This document shows, one piece after another, positions 26,866 to 36,439 of a stretch of 64,000 bases of DNA. The stretch is from positions 4,353,001 through 4,417,000 of the forward strand of contig NC_015703.1 of NCBI RefSeq assembly GCF_000218895.1, given 5' to 3'. The DNA comes from Runella slithyformis DSM 19594 (GTDB lineage Bacteria; Bacteroidota; Bacteroidia; Cytophagales; Spirosomataceae). The notes beneath the pieces were generated by a model. The model was not told the origin of the DNA, searched no databases, and worked only from the letters and a program-made list of their open reading frames with translations. The position numbers and the translations under genes were made by a program. How positions within the stretch are numbered: position 1 is the first letter of the stretch; every line of letters begins with the position of its first letter.

Positions 26866-28728
26866 TTAATCCAGCACAAATTCTTCTTTCCAATTGTCGG
26901 TATCCTGCCACTTGGGTTGCTGACGTTTATCAAAAACATAATTACCTACTACCAGATAATCCATTTCGGTGCGCATAAAACAGCGATAAGCATCATTGGG
27001 CGTGCTTACGATGGGTTCTCCGCGTACGTTAAAACTGGTATTGACGATTACTCCGTATCCGGTCAGTTTTTCAAAATCATGGATCAATTGATAGTAACGG
27101 GGGTTAGTGTGTTTATGGACGGTTTGAATACGGGCCGAAAAGTCGATGTGCGTAATGGAGGGTAAATCCGAACGTAAGTAATAGAGCTTATCGCGTAAGT
27201 CAAACGAATCAAACTCGGCAGGCAGTTCATTTCGACGTGACTCTTTGACCGGATGGACTAATAGCATATACGGCGATATGCCATCATAATCAAAGTATTC
27301 GCCTACTTTTTCGGCCAGTACCGAAGGCGCAAACGGACGGAAAGACTCTCTGTATTTGATTTTGACGTTGAGTTTTTTCTGCATTTCAGCGTTGCGCGGG
27401 TCACCCAAAATGCTGCGGGCACCCAATGCCCGGGGGCCAAATTCCATCCGCCCCTGTACCCAGCCTACCACATTGCCGTCGGCAAGGATTTGGGCCACTT
27501 CTTTGGTCAGCTCGTCAAAATTGTCAAATTTCCTGAATACAGCTTTGTATTTTTTAGACACCAATTCTACGTCCAGATCCGAAAAGGTAGGCCCCAAATA
27601 CGACCCACTCATGGCATCCTGCGTGTAGTTGATGGTCCGTTTTTGGTCAAAATAAATATAGTATGCCGTCAAAGCCGCTCCCAGCGCACCGCCTGCATCA
27701 CCGGCGGCGGGTTGGATAAATACTTCCCTGAATACCCCTGATTTTTGCAGTTTACCGTTGGAGACGCAATTGAGCGCGACCCCACCCGCCAGACATAAGT
27801 AATCGGCTCCCGTAAGGCGTTTGGCTTCCTGTGCCATTTTAACCACTACTTCTTCCGTTACACGCTGAATGGCCAATCCCAGATTACAGTGGTGTGCTTC
27901 CAGCGGGTCTTCAGGCTTGCGGGTTTTCATGCCGAACAGTCTCTCCCAATCGGCCTCGCGTACCATCTTGAGACCGGTGGCATAATCAAAATAATTTTGG
28001 TCCAGCCAAATAGAGCCATCTTCTTTAATGACTACGAGGTCCTTTTTTATGGTTTCTACGTATCTGTCTACCTCCGGTGAAGAGGGGTTGCCGTAAGGAG
28101 CCAGCCCCATCAGTTTATATTCTCCCGAATTAACCTTAAATCCTAAAAAGTAGGTAAACGCAGAATACAAAAGGCCCAATGAATGCGGGAAACGGAGTTC
28201 TTTCAGGATCGAAATTTTGTTGCCTTCGCCGGAGCAAATAGAGGCCGTAGCCCATTCTCCCACTCCGTCAATGGTCAGAATCGCCGCTTTTTCGTAGGGG
28301 GAAGGGTAAAAAGCGCTTGCAGCGTGGGATAAATGGTGTTCGGGAAAGAGAAGCTTGATCGGTTTTTTACGATTGTAGCCAAGTTTTTCCAACTCCTCGT
28401 AGATGAGTCGTTTAAGAAACATTTTCTCTTTGATCCATACCGGAATGGCGGTAATGAATGACCTTATGCCTTTGGGCGCAAATGTATAGTAGGTTTCCAA
28501 CAAACGCTCAAATTTGAGTAGGGGCTTGTCATAAAATACGATAGCGTCCAATTCGTTGATTGTAGTGCCGCTGTATTCCAGGCAATAGTTGATGGCATTG
28601 GCTGGAAAATTTGGATCGTGCTTTTTACGGGTAAAACGCTCTTCTTGGGCTGCAGCCATGATTTCACCATTATCAATTAGGGCAGCAGCTGAGTCGTGAT
28701 AAAAAGCGGAAATTCCCAGTATTTTCAT
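26866..28728 (-). CDS. O-carbamoyltransferase (NodU/CmcH/TobZ family)
   Basis: 620 aa, full length. Transfers a carbamoyl group from carbamoyl phosphate, via carbamoyl-adenylate, to a hydroxyl. N-terminal Kae1-like domain: ILGISAFYHDSAAALI, FPEHHLSHAASAFYPSPYE, LTIDGVGEWATAS and LAGGVALNCVSNGKL. C-terminal YrdC-like carbamoyltransferase domain: GWVQGRMEFGPRALGARSIL and VNTSFNVRGEPIVSTP. First gene of the minus-strand cluster with SGNH, DUF5989 and SxtJ-like genes. The acceptor is unknown; a cell-surface glycan or small metabolite is plausible. Confidence 0.93.
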   Translation of the reverse strand: MKILGISAFYHDSAAALIDNGEIMAAAQEERFTRKKHDPNFPANAINYCLEYSGTTINELDAIVFYDKPLLKFERLLETYYTFAPKGIRSFITAIPVWIKEKMFLKRLIYEELEKLGYNRKKPIKLLFPEHHLSHAASAFYPSPYEKAAILTIDGVGEWATASICSGEGNKISILKELRFPHSLGLLYSAFTYFLGFKVNSGEYKLMGLAPYGNPSSPEVDRYVETIKKDLVVIKEDGSIWLDQNYFDYATGLKMVREADWERLFGMKTRKPEDPLEAHHCNLGLAIQRVTEEVVVKMAQEAKRLTGADYLCLAGGVALNCVSNGKLQKSGVFREVFIQPAAGDAGGALGAALTAYYIYFDQKRTINYTQDAMSGSYLGPTFSDLDVELVSKKYKAVFRKFDNFDELTKEVAQILADGNVVGWVQGRMEFGPRALGARSILGDPRNAEMQKKLNVKIKYRESFRPFAPSVLAEKVGEYFDYDGISPYMLLVHPVKESRRNELPAEFDSFDLRDKLYYLRSDLPSITHIDFSARIQTVHKHTNPRYYQLIHDFEKLTGYGVIVNTSFNVRGEPIVSTPNDAYRCFMRTEMDYLVVGNYVFDKRQQPKWQDTDNWKEEFVLD

Positions 28729-28886
28729 TAGAAGTTATTGATATTGAGCCGTAAAACTAAGGAGTTATTGGCGATTATTCAACTAACAGCCTCCGGTAAA
28801 ATTTTTATTCATTCTTAAATTAGCTATTATCTTTACGTTTTTAAGCAACTTTATTAATTATAACTGATATATTTAATTAATTGTAA

Positions 28887-30284
28887 ATGATTCGATTACT
28901 GAAATTTTGGTTGATAGTCAGTATAGGATGGGCCGGGATATGGTTGGGAGTAAGCAGCTACGAAAACTACATTAAAAACGGTGATGGGTTTCTTGGAGTA
29001 ACAAATATCAATGCTCTGTTTAGATATACAGGCTGGTTGTTAGGGGTACTGATGCTTCTCAGTTTTGGGCTTAAATCAAAGATAAATTGGCTCCTTAATT
29101 TGACGTTATCTGCTGCGAGCTTTCTCTTTTTTTTGTTTTTGGGGGAAGTGTTGTGTCTTATCCTTATTCGTTTTACTATTGTTGAAGTTGCGAAGCCGTT
29201 TCATTCCCGACTTTTTTTGTTTGAAGGCTGGAATGCGCCCAAAAGACCCTTTTGGGGAGATTATAGTCGCGAATTTGGCAGTTGGCGCCTTCCCAATGAC
29301 TCCTTAGAGATAGTTCCCTGTCATGGTGATACCCTCAGCATACGTACAAATAGTTTTGGGATGCGTGACAAAGAGCGGACGCTCAAAAACACAAAATCAC
29401 AAAAAAGGGTGCTGATGTTGGGCGATTCTTTTGCCGAGGGGTATATTGTCAATGCCTCAGCGCGACATTCGGATATACTGGAAAAAGAAACTCAAATAGA
29501 ACACCTTAATTTTGGGATTAAAAGTACAAGTGCCATTAATTACTACCTGACATACAGTCACTTAGCTAAAAAATTTGAGCATGATGTGCTTACTGTGTGT
29601 ATTTTGCCGGCCAATGATTTTGAAGATTATACGTCGGAAACCAAAGTCGATCTGTTAAAATATCCTATTTATCGTCCTTATTGGGAAGGCACGTTTCCTA
29701 ATGTTTCGGTAAAGTATTCATTGGCCGATATTTCTCAATCGCTCGCTACGCTCCAAAATCACAATAAACCTATACGTACGTATTATACGGTTGATTCCAT
29801 ATATCATACATTGCCGCTGAAACAGCGAATTTGGGCCGAAATCACCCTTAATTCGTATTTGTACAACTGCGTATTTGGCTTGTCCGCAAAGTTTGTCAAT
29901 CGAAAAAGGATGCCTCCTAACAGCTTTGCTAAGGAGTCATTTGAAAAACGTTGGGATGCTTTTGCGCACTCCTTAGAGCAACTTGCGAAAGCAGCGAAGG
30001 GAAAAGAAGTGATATTTTATGCGGTTCCCATTGTCAATGACCTGAAAGTATATCACCAAAGCAAGGTTGATGACTTATCGCCACGAATTGAAGCTCTTTG
30101 CCGTAAATATAATATCACTTATATCAATTTATTGCCAAAGTTTTATGCCGCCGGTCCACAAAATTGGGATAAGCTGTATGAACCCTGTGACGGGCATTGG
30201 ACACCCGCAGGAGAACGGCTTGTAGCTGCGGCTTTGCTGAAGCATCCGGCCTATCTGAAAGCAATTGGCTTAACAAACCCTTGA
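28887..30284 (+). CDS. Membrane-anchored SGNH-type protein
   Basis: 465 aa. Three N-terminal membrane helices (LKFWLIVSIGWAGIWLGVS; YTGWLLGVLMLLSFGLK; LNLTLSAASFLFFLFLGEVL) precede an exported SGNH domain with LMLGDSFAEGYIVNA (block I), LPANDFEDY (block III) and a C-terminal CDGHWTPAGERLVA with the D-x-H of block V. Divergent from the carbamoyltransferase, 158 bases apart, so probably part of the same process. AT-richer than the flanking housekeeping genes. Upstream, TATCTTTA at about 28828 is one mismatch from the -7 consensus. Confidence 0.8.
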   Translation: MIRLLKFWLIVSIGWAGIWLGVSSYENYIKNGDGFLGVTNINALFRYTGWLLGVLMLLSFGLKSKINWLLNLTLSAASFLFFLFLGEVLCLILIRFTIVEVAKPFHSRLFLFEGWNAPKRPFWGDYSREFGSWRLPNDSLEIVPCHGDTLSIRTNSFGMRDKERTLKNTKSQKRVLMLGDSFAEGYIVNASARHSDILEKETQIEHLNFGIKSTSAINYYLTYSHLAKKFEHDVLTVCILPANDFEDYTSETKVDLLKYPIYRPYWEGTFPNVSVKYSLADISQSLATLQNHNKPIRTYYTVDSIYHTLPLKQRIWAEITLNSYLYNCVFGLSAKFVNRKRMPPNSFAKESFEKRWDAFAHSLEQLAKAAKGKEVIFYAVPIVNDLKVYHQSKVDDLSPRIEALCRKYNITYINLLPKFYAAGPQNWDKLYEPCDGHWTPAGERLVAAALLKHPAYLKAIGLTNP

Positions 30285-30335
30285 TATTTTACGCCAAATT
30301 TTACTACTTGCTCCTTCAATAATAAATCATAAACT

Positions 30336-31208
30336 GTGAAAATTGCGGCAATTGATATTGGCTCTAATGCAGCACGCCTTCAAATTTCTTCCGTTCTGCA
30401 TGATGTCGGCTATACCAGTTTCAAAAAAGTGGAATATGTTCGTTTTCCGCTGCGGCTCGGACATGATGTCTTTAACTTTGGAAGTATTACGTCCGAGGGC
30501 GAGGCCCGTACGCTAAAACTGATGAAGTGCTATAAGTTGTTGATGGAACTGCACGAAGTGGAAGGCTATATGGCCTGTGCTACTTCGGCCATGCGTGAAT
30601 CCTCCAACGGTGAAGAAATCGTGGAGCGAATTGTTCAAAGTACCGGCATTAAGATTCACATTATCGACGGAGCTCGCGAAGCACAGCTCATCAATAATGT
30701 GGTGGTTCAGGCGCTGGAAGACGGTCAATACCTCCACATCGACGTAGGCGGCGGAAGTACTGAGCTGAACATTTATTTTAATCGTCAGAAAATAGCTTCC
30801 AAATCTTTTAAGATCGGGTCGGTGCGTTTGCTGGAAGGCAAAGAAAGTAAAGGGGCCTGGGCCAAAATAGAGCAATGGATCGAAGACAACGTTGATTCGT
30901 TGGAGCCTATCGTGGCAGTCGGCACAGGAGGGAACATTTCAAAGCTTTTTAACTTAGTTTCCAAAACCGCTGAAAACGCTACTTCTTTGTCGGAACTGCA
31001 GCGAATGCGAAATTATATCGCCTCGTTCAGTCAGGAAGAGCGCGTGAATAAATTGCGCCTGAACGCTGATCGTGCCGATGTCATCATTCCTGCTTCCGAT
31101 ATTTATATTTCGGTCATGAAATGGGCAGGTGCCGATAAAATACTCGTGCCGGATCTGGGACTGAAAGACGGTATCATTCAGTTGGTGTACGAGAAAATTA
31201 AGAAATAA
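30336..31208 (+). CDS. Ppx/GppA-type exopolyphosphatase-like protein
   Basis: 290 aa from GTG 30336 (MKIAAIDIGSNAARL). ASKHA-fold phosphatase domain: phosphate-1 motif AIDIGSNAARL, CATSAMRESSNGEEI, IDGAREAQLINN and the second phosphate motif HIDVGGGSTELN, then VGTGGNISKL. It ends after the Ppx-GppA domain with no HD domain, so it is the short form. Acts on polyphosphate or pppGpp; which one is not decidable from sequence. Confidence 0.9.
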   Translation: MKIAAIDIGSNAARLQISSVLHDVGYTSFKKVEYVRFPLRLGHDVFNFGSITSEGEARTLKLMKCYKLLMELHEVEGYMACATSAMRESSNGEEIVERIVQSTGIKIHIIDGAREAQLINNVVVQALEDGQYLHIDVGGGSTELNIYFNRQKIASKSFKIGSVRLLEGKESKGAWAKIEQWIEDNVDSLEPIVAVGTGGNISKLFNLVSKTAENATSLSELQRMRNYIASFSQEERVNKLRLNADRADVIIPASDIYISVMKWAGADKILVPDLGLKDGIIQLVYEKIKK

Positions 31209-31236
31209 AAGAAACACAGCCATCGTGGCTACCGTG

Positions 31237-31262
31237 GCGCGGGTTGTGAGCAACCCGCGCCA
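31237..31262. terminator. Bidirectional hairpin terminator
   Basis: An 11-bp GC-rich perfect stem (GGCGCGGGTTG with its complement, loop TGAG) lies between the convergent Ppx/GppA and DUF1624 genes, with a T-rich run 3' on the plus strand at 31266-31278. Confidence 0.8.
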
Positions 31263-31275
31263 TACATTTGATTTT

Positions 31276-32436
31276 TTATAAATACGAAAGCCATTTGATA
31301 TTGCGATGCGTGGCTTTGTACTTTCCGTACCAACGACACAACGGGTATAAAGTAAGCACTACACCCAGCCAGACACTGTAGACAATGCCCAGTTCAACTC
31401 CCGAATTGGGCGGTCGGCCAAAACTGAATGTTCCGATCGGGATATCCTTCCAACTGAAGCCCTGTAAAAACAGCATTCCAAACATCAGGCTGTGGATGAG
31501 GTACCAATGCAGCAGATAATAAAACATCGGGACCTTGCCGTAGGTAGCCAATACCTTGGTGAAACCGTTAGGCTTTGTGTCGCCCAACGCCAGCAGTATA
31601 AACATGATGCCCAGCATAAGAAGGGTATAGAGCAGCGAAGGAGGATACTTAAATACATTGATAAACGAAAGAAACGTAAACAGTTCGGATTTTTGAACTG
31701 CCCAGGGGAAGGGGTCGCCGTAAAAGTTGATCAATCGAATGATTACAAACAGGCTTAACGCCAACAACGCCGAGCGCCAAAGTAACTTTTTGCGAATGGG
31801 TGCCGATTGCTCAAAGACGCTGCCAAACGCATATCCTGACAATAGTATGCCCAGCCACGGGATGAAGGGGTATAAAGTGCCCAGGGTAAAATTGGGAGTG
31901 ATGGTAAACACATTGGTTCTGAAGAAAAAAGACCAGACAACCGCTAAACCCTGATTTTGGGGAACGGGAACCAAGAGGGTAAGTCCATGCAGAAAAACGA
32001 TGCCCGCTCCGATGACTCCAATGATCCGTGCCGAAACCTTCAATAAGAAAGACAGAGCTACGAAGCCCAGACCAATGGCAAAAATGACCTGTAGAATGAT
32101 GGTTCGAAATTGAAGGTCGAACCAGAAGGCAAAGTTGATGACGGTCACTTCCATAAACATCAGCCAAAGTCCTCTGGTCAGCAGAAACTGTTTGGTTTGG
32201 GATAAATCACACCGGCTCTTGAGCGTCAGGTAGGCTGAGGCCCCTGACAAAAAAACAAAACTCGGTGCGCAGAGGTGTGTTATCCAACGGGTCAGAAACA
32301 GTGCCGCTGTGGTGGTTCTGAAATCGGTCGGGTCTTGGGTCAGTGCGGTCGTATGCATCAGATCCCTGACGTGGTCCAGGGCCATGATGATCATAACGAT
32401 ACCGCGTGTAACATCAATGGGATGAATGCGTTTCAT
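31276..32436 (-). CDS. DUF1624 / heparan N-acetyltransferase-like membrane protein
   Basis: 386 aa from MKRIHPIDVTRG; the 28 codons upstream in frame are not membrane-protein-like. Begins with the family signature IDVTRGIVMIIMALDHVRDL, carrying the conserved Asp-His, then about ten membrane helices. HGSNAT-like acyltransferase-3-related proteins move acetyl groups across the membrane to sugars. The substrate is unknown. Confidence 0.85.
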   Translation of the reverse strand: MKRIHPIDVTRGIVMIIMALDHVRDLMHTTALTQDPTDFRTTTAALFLTRWITHLCAPSFVFLSGASAYLTLKSRCDLSQTKQFLLTRGLWLMFMEVTVINFAFWFDLQFRTIILQVIFAIGLGFVALSFLLKVSARIIGVIGAGIVFLHGLTLLVPVPQNQGLAVVWSFFFRTNVFTITPNFTLGTLYPFIPWLGILLSGYAFGSVFEQSAPIRKKLLWRSALLALSLFVIIRLINFYGDPFPWAVQKSELFTFLSFINVFKYPPSLLYTLLMLGIMFILLALGDTKPNGFTKVLATYGKVPMFYYLLHWYLIHSLMFGMLFLQGFSWKDIPIGTFSFGRPPNSGVELGIVYSVWLGVVLTLYPLCRWYGKYKATHRNIKWLSYL

Positions 32437-32542
32437 GCAGTAGGGTGTAATTGTCAGGTATTTAGTACGCAGGCTATGTGTAAAAGGAGCTGGGTCAGTG
32501 ATATAATGAGACTTCGGCAAAAAATCGGATTACACATAAAAC

Positions 32543-33304
32543 TTATTTACTTTTTACAATGACCAACTGAGCCATTAAATCTTTTCGTCGGCCGTCCGGG
32601 ATGGAAATTTCATGATCCTGTATAAAAAGTCGGTGGGAATCAATTCGGGATACATGGGTCAGATTAACGGTAATGAAGCGGGACAAACGATAAAAGTCAG
32701 GTGTTAATTGGCGAAAGATACTGCCCATGTTTGCCAAAATAAGCACAGACTCATATTTTTTTTTAGGGTACATCTTACCGAATTCTTCTTCTGATAAGAA
32801 TAATTCGGCATTATTTCCTTTTGCTTTCATAAACATGATTTCCTTTATTTTTACGTTGATATGGCCTTTATCAGTGGGTAAAAACAACGGAAAAACTTTG
32901 GTTTGTTGAGGAGCCGGAAGATTGCCGGCGTTGAAATTGAGCATAGCCAACCTTATCTGGACCGCTACTTCTTTGAGGCGCAACGGTTTTGCCAGAAATG
33001 CTGCCGGATAGGTCTTTCCCATTCGCTCCTTTACTTCGAGAGGGGTCGTTGCGGTCATGTAGATAATGGGTATCCACTTGATTTTGAGCAGTTCGGCAGC
33101 GGTGGTTATGCCGTCTTCCGGACCGTTGAGCTGCATGTCGATCAGTGCCAGTTCTACGGAGTTTCGTTTCATGATCTCAACGGCTTCGGCCATATTTTCC
33201 GCAATGCCTGCCACCGTTATGCCTTCTTTTTGAAGATTTTGCCGGACATCTTCGGCCAGTAAGGGGTCATCTTCAACGATGAGAATAGTGATGCGAGGTT
33301 CCAT
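32543..33304 (-). CDS. LytTR-type response regulator
   Basis: 253 aa from MEPRITIL; the ATG at 33379 would overlap the upstream kinase. Receiver domain: VEDDPLLAEDV, phospho-acceptor in LALIDMQLNGPEDGI, Lys in FLAKPLRLKEV. A C-terminal LytTR-like DNA-binding domain is at residues about 150-250 (FMKAKGNNAELFLS, then YRLSRFITVNLTHVSRID). Follows the TPR histidine kinase by 7 bases in the same direction, so the two form a pair. Confidence 0.88.
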   Translation of the reverse strand: MEPRITILIVEDDPLLAEDVRQNLQKEGITVAGIAENMAEAVEIMKRNSVELALIDMQLNGPEDGITTAAELLKIKWIPIIYMTATTPLEVKERMGKTYPAAFLAKPLRLKEVAVQIRLAMLNFNAGNLPAPQQTKVFPLFLPTDKGHINVKIKEIMFMKAKGNNAELFLSEEEFGKMYPKKKYESVLILANMGSIFRQLTPDFYRLSRFITVNLTHVSRIDSHRLFIQDHEISIPDGRRKDLMAQLVIVKSK

Positions 33305-33311
33305 TGTGTAC

Positions 33312-35078
33312 TTATATGGAGTGGGGAATAGACGTTTTACGCTCTTTAGGTAACACTGCCGGTTTGCCTTTATCGGCAAAACTCAGCTCAAAACAACACC
33401 CTTCTCCCATACGGTATTGGCCCGTAGCCTTTAGCTTACGCATCAGAATGCTGATAAGCCGCAAACCAAAAGTAGCCGTATCAGAGGGGGGTACGAATCC
33501 CGGGCCGTTGTCGGCCACCCGTAAAAACATCTTCCCTACTTTACGATAACAATGTATGGTAAGCGCAGGATCCGGATGATTGGGTAGGGCATACTTACAG
33601 GCGTTGGTAACAAGCTCATTGAGGACCAGACCCAGCGGAATGGCATTGTCGGCATGAAGCCAGCGTTCTTCTACCTCATACATTACATTTGTATGCTCAA
33701 GATCATAGCTTCTTAATACACTTTGTATTAAGTCAGGAATGTATTTTTTAAGGTTTACTTCGATTAATTTTTCTCCCTGATAGAGTTCCCGGTGCAGGAG
33801 CAACATGGCATCTACCCGCATGACACTTTCTTCCAATGCTCTTACGGCCACGGGATCGGTGAGTTGGTTCAGCTGTAAGCTCAATAAATTTGACACCGAT
33901 TGTAAATTATTTTTGGTTCGATGGTCCTGCTCTTTGATCAAGTCGGCATGCAACGTACTTATTTTTTTGTACTTAACAAACAATCGATAAAACAAAACCC
34001 CTGCCAAGCAGACCCCTAAAAATAGAATGACTAAAACGAAGGAGAGCTTGTTTCTTAGTGCCATTTCTTTTTGCTGCGCTCTGAATTCGGTTTGCCTTTT
34101 TTCGTGCTCGTCAAGCAGGAGTGAGTTTTGAATCGCTTGATTGAATTGATCGGCCAACTCCTGATTTTTCAATTGACGGCCTTTCTTTTGGTACTGAAAC
34201 GCCATTTTCCAGTCTCCGATCTGTTCATAATAAAGCGCATAGGCTTCTGTAAGCTTCTCATGTATCAGGTTGTTTGAAGTTCTTGGGGTTAAAGGACGTG
34301 CTTTATCCAGCCATTGCTTTGCCAACAAAGGTTTATTTTGTTGTAATAACTCTATGGATGTATTTACATACCTATCCATAAGGTTATTTGTCAGGTTTGC
34401 TTTGGTATATATATCGATTTCTTTTTGTCGATATTCACTGCTTTTTTGCGGGTTATTTTTCAGCTTCCAAACATCACCTAAAAAACCGTAAGCTAACCCA
34501 ATATCACTGGGATTATCGACTTTTTTGGCGGCTTGGAGACTTCGCTCAGCATAATAAACGGCACTGTCCGGCGAGCCGGTAGCCTTGGTATAAGGCAATG
34601 GTTGGCGGGACTCCCAAGCCACTGCGTGTAAATGACCCAATAATTTATTGGCTTCCATTTGACTCCGCCATGATTTGCCTGCCCTGAAGTTGATGTACGC
34701 CATATAATTATAGTGTAAGGTTTTGGCGGTATTGGGGAAATAGATTTGGAATCCGGCTATCTGAATGTATATTTTTCCAATGTCTTCAGAAGGCCCCAGC
34801 GGCTCTCTGATGCGTAACGCTCTCAAGAACCATTCCTGTGCCTTACTGAAATTTTTAAGGCCTGCATAACGCTTCCCCATGCGGTAGCACATCTCAGCTA
34901 CTTCCAGAGAGTCGCCCGTTTTCATGGCAGCTTCATAGTCCTTTTGGGTTTCCAATAAACGTTCATAAGGGCTTTGGGGAGGGCTTGATTGAGGAGGAGT
35001 TTGTGCTATTGCCTGATAGGCCGAAATGCCTGCCATAAACAAAGTCGTAAAGAAGGTTGAGTAGATGATTTTATTCAT
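33312..35078 (-). CDS. TPR-containing HisKA_2-type sensor kinase
   Basis: 588 aa from MNKIIYSTF, which starts a signal peptide (to about residue 26, AQ). An exported region of about five tetratricopeptide-like repeats (residues about 40-310) is followed by a membrane helix (LSFVLVILFLGVCLAGVLFY), a HisKA_2 domain with EQDHRTKNNLQSVSNLLSLQ (phospho-His in DHRTKNNLQ) and a GHKL ATPase (LVLNELVTNACKYAL, DNGPGF). Pairs with the LytTR regulator downstream. Confidence 0.9.
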   Translation of the reverse strand: MNKIIYSTFFTTLFMAGISAYQAIAQTPPQSSPPQSPYERLLETQKDYEAAMKTGDSLEVAEMCYRMGKRYAGLKNFSKAQEWFLRALRIREPLGPSEDIGKIYIQIAGFQIYFPNTAKTLHYNYMAYINFRAGKSWRSQMEANKLLGHLHAVAWESRQPLPYTKATGSPDSAVYYAERSLQAAKKVDNPSDIGLAYGFLGDVWKLKNNPQKSSEYRQKEIDIYTKANLTNNLMDRYVNTSIELLQQNKPLLAKQWLDKARPLTPRTSNNLIHEKLTEAYALYYEQIGDWKMAFQYQKKGRQLKNQELADQFNQAIQNSLLLDEHEKRQTEFRAQQKEMALRNKLSFVLVILFLGVCLAGVLFYRLFVKYKKISTLHADLIKEQDHRTKNNLQSVSNLLSLQLNQLTDPVAVRALEESVMRVDAMLLLHRELYQGEKLIEVNLKKYIPDLIQSVLRSYDLEHTNVMYEVEERWLHADNAIPLGLVLNELVTNACKYALPNHPDPALTIHCYRKVGKMFLRVADNGPGFVPPSDTATFGLRLISILMRKLKATGQYRMGEGCCFELSFADKGKPAVLPKERKTSIPHSI

Positions 35079-35448
35079 AACGTAGGGGCTAATAGATGAA
35101 GAATGCTTCATAACACTACGGTAAATCTAATGAATTTAAGCTTGAAAGTAGTTGAAAAGTTATCAAACGTAATGCTGTTTTAAGATGGGTTTCATTTCGA
35201 GTGGGAATCAGGAATTTCCTAAATGAAAAAAAACCTGTTTCAGCAGAAATAATGGGCACTTCGGATGTTTGGCGGTCAATGAAGCGAAAGTTTTTCCAGT
35301 TTGTGCTTAGGTTTCTTCCAGGTACATTTAAAATGCGTTTTGTGTATAAATCAGTGACAGAAACTGCGGGAAAATCGAAGAATATTGCTGATTAATGGAA
35401 TACCCTATTTAATGATAAGCACATTACTGTTTCAAACTTTTTACCGTT
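35079..35448. other. Intergenic region, nothing recognised
   Basis: Between divergent genes. A 64-codon open frame (35201-35395) has no signal or domain features and is not called. Promoters for both neighbours are expected here but no clear TAnnTTTG was found. Confidence 0.4.
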
Positions 35449-35892
35449 ATGAATTTTATTCAAAAAAATCTGTCTGCCAATGAAATCATTGTCTATCAAT
35501 CTAAACTGCACTGGTGGATTTTTATGCCCGGGGGAGTGTTTTTTTTATTGGGATTTCTTTTCAAAAATCAGTCAGGTGAATTTGGAGGCTTATTGGTCAT
35601 CATTGGGCTGGTTTTGGTTGGTGCAGCTTATCTCAACCGGTCATCTTCCGAATTTGTGATTACGAACAAACGAGTGATACTTAAAACAGGTTTACTCAGT
35701 CGAAAACTAATTGAGATTCAGCTTAATAAAGCTGAAGGATTGATGGTTAAACAGGGAATAATCGGTCGGGTTTTCAATTTTGGCGGCGTTTGGGTAACGT
35801 CAGGGGGAGTGCAAAATGCCTTTGCACCCATGGAAGATCCTTTTAATTTTAAAAGGAAAGTAAACGAAGCCGTAGAAAATTATACCGCATAG
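35449..35892 (+). CDS. Bacterial PH-domain membrane protein
   Basis: 147 aa. Two close membrane helices (WWIFMPGGVFFLLGFLF; FGGLLVIIGLVLVGAAYL) and then a YdbT-type bacterial pleckstrin-homology domain (SEFVITNKRVILKTGLLSRK, then IELNKAEGLMVKQGIIGRVF-like with FGGVWVTSGG). Likely membrane-associated; function unknown. 19 bases before the next gene. Confidence 0.85.
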   Translation: MNFIQKNLSANEIIVYQSKLHWWIFMPGGVFFLLGFLFKNQSGEFGGLLVIIGLVLVGAAYLNRSSSEFVITNKRVILKTGLLSRKLIEIQLNKAEGLMVKQGIIGRVFNFGGVWVTSGGVQNAFAPMEDPFNFKRKVNEAVENYTA

Positions 35893-35911
35893 AGTACAGG
35901 ACTGATTCCGT

Positions 35912-36439
35912 ATGAAAAGTTATCTGTTGCTTTTGCTGTTTGGCTTTCTGTTGCCTTCTGCGAGCGTGGCCCAGTCGCCGGCGGCACCTAAAATCAGCAG
36001 GCCTGATTTCATTTACTGCATTGATAAAGCTGTGATCGAATGTATAATACTTTCGGAAAACAGTCGTGAGATCAGCTATCGGCTGCTTACTGATGCGCCC
36101 GATAAGGTACGTACAATTCGGTGTTTTGCCGTGGAGCGAATTGAAAGAAGTCAACATGCATCTGTGGTGGCTTCGCCTACTGCGACAACCAATCCCTCGC
36201 CCATGGTTACACCAAGAACGTCGCCTGCTAAAGTGACCTGGAAAAGCAATACCCAGGTACTGCTTCGCCGACTAAATATACCCTGTAGGGCATCGTTGGC
36301 CCGAATGCCGCTTATCCCTTTGGGCATCACCCAACAACAGTTAAATTACCTAACCGCTATTTTTTATGAAACTGCCCCTATTTGTATTTATCGTATTGTT
36401 CGCTGTTTCGACGGCTATTGCTCAGGAAACCATCAATAA
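35912..36439 (+). CDS. Exported protein, unknown family
   Basis: 175 aa. Signal peptide MKSYLLLLLFGFLLPSASVA. The segment FIYCIDKAVIECIILSENSR then EISYRLLTD resembles a short strand-rich module common in exported Bacteroidota proteins (a D.IY..D...I...V....I.YR pattern). The C-terminal third is odd and its frame runs 74 bases into the signal-peptide region of the next gene. A frameshift near 36150-36290 that would end the protein earlier (a stop at 36286 in another frame) is possible. Confidence 0.5.
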   Translation: MKSYLLLLLFGFLLPSASVAQSPAAPKISRPDFIYCIDKAVIECIILSENSREISYRLLTDAPDKVRTIRCFAVERIERSQHASVVASPTATTNPSPMVTPRTSPAKVTWKSNTQVLLRRLNIPCRASLARMPLIPLGITQQQLNYLTAIFYETAPICIYRIVRCFDGYCSGNHQ

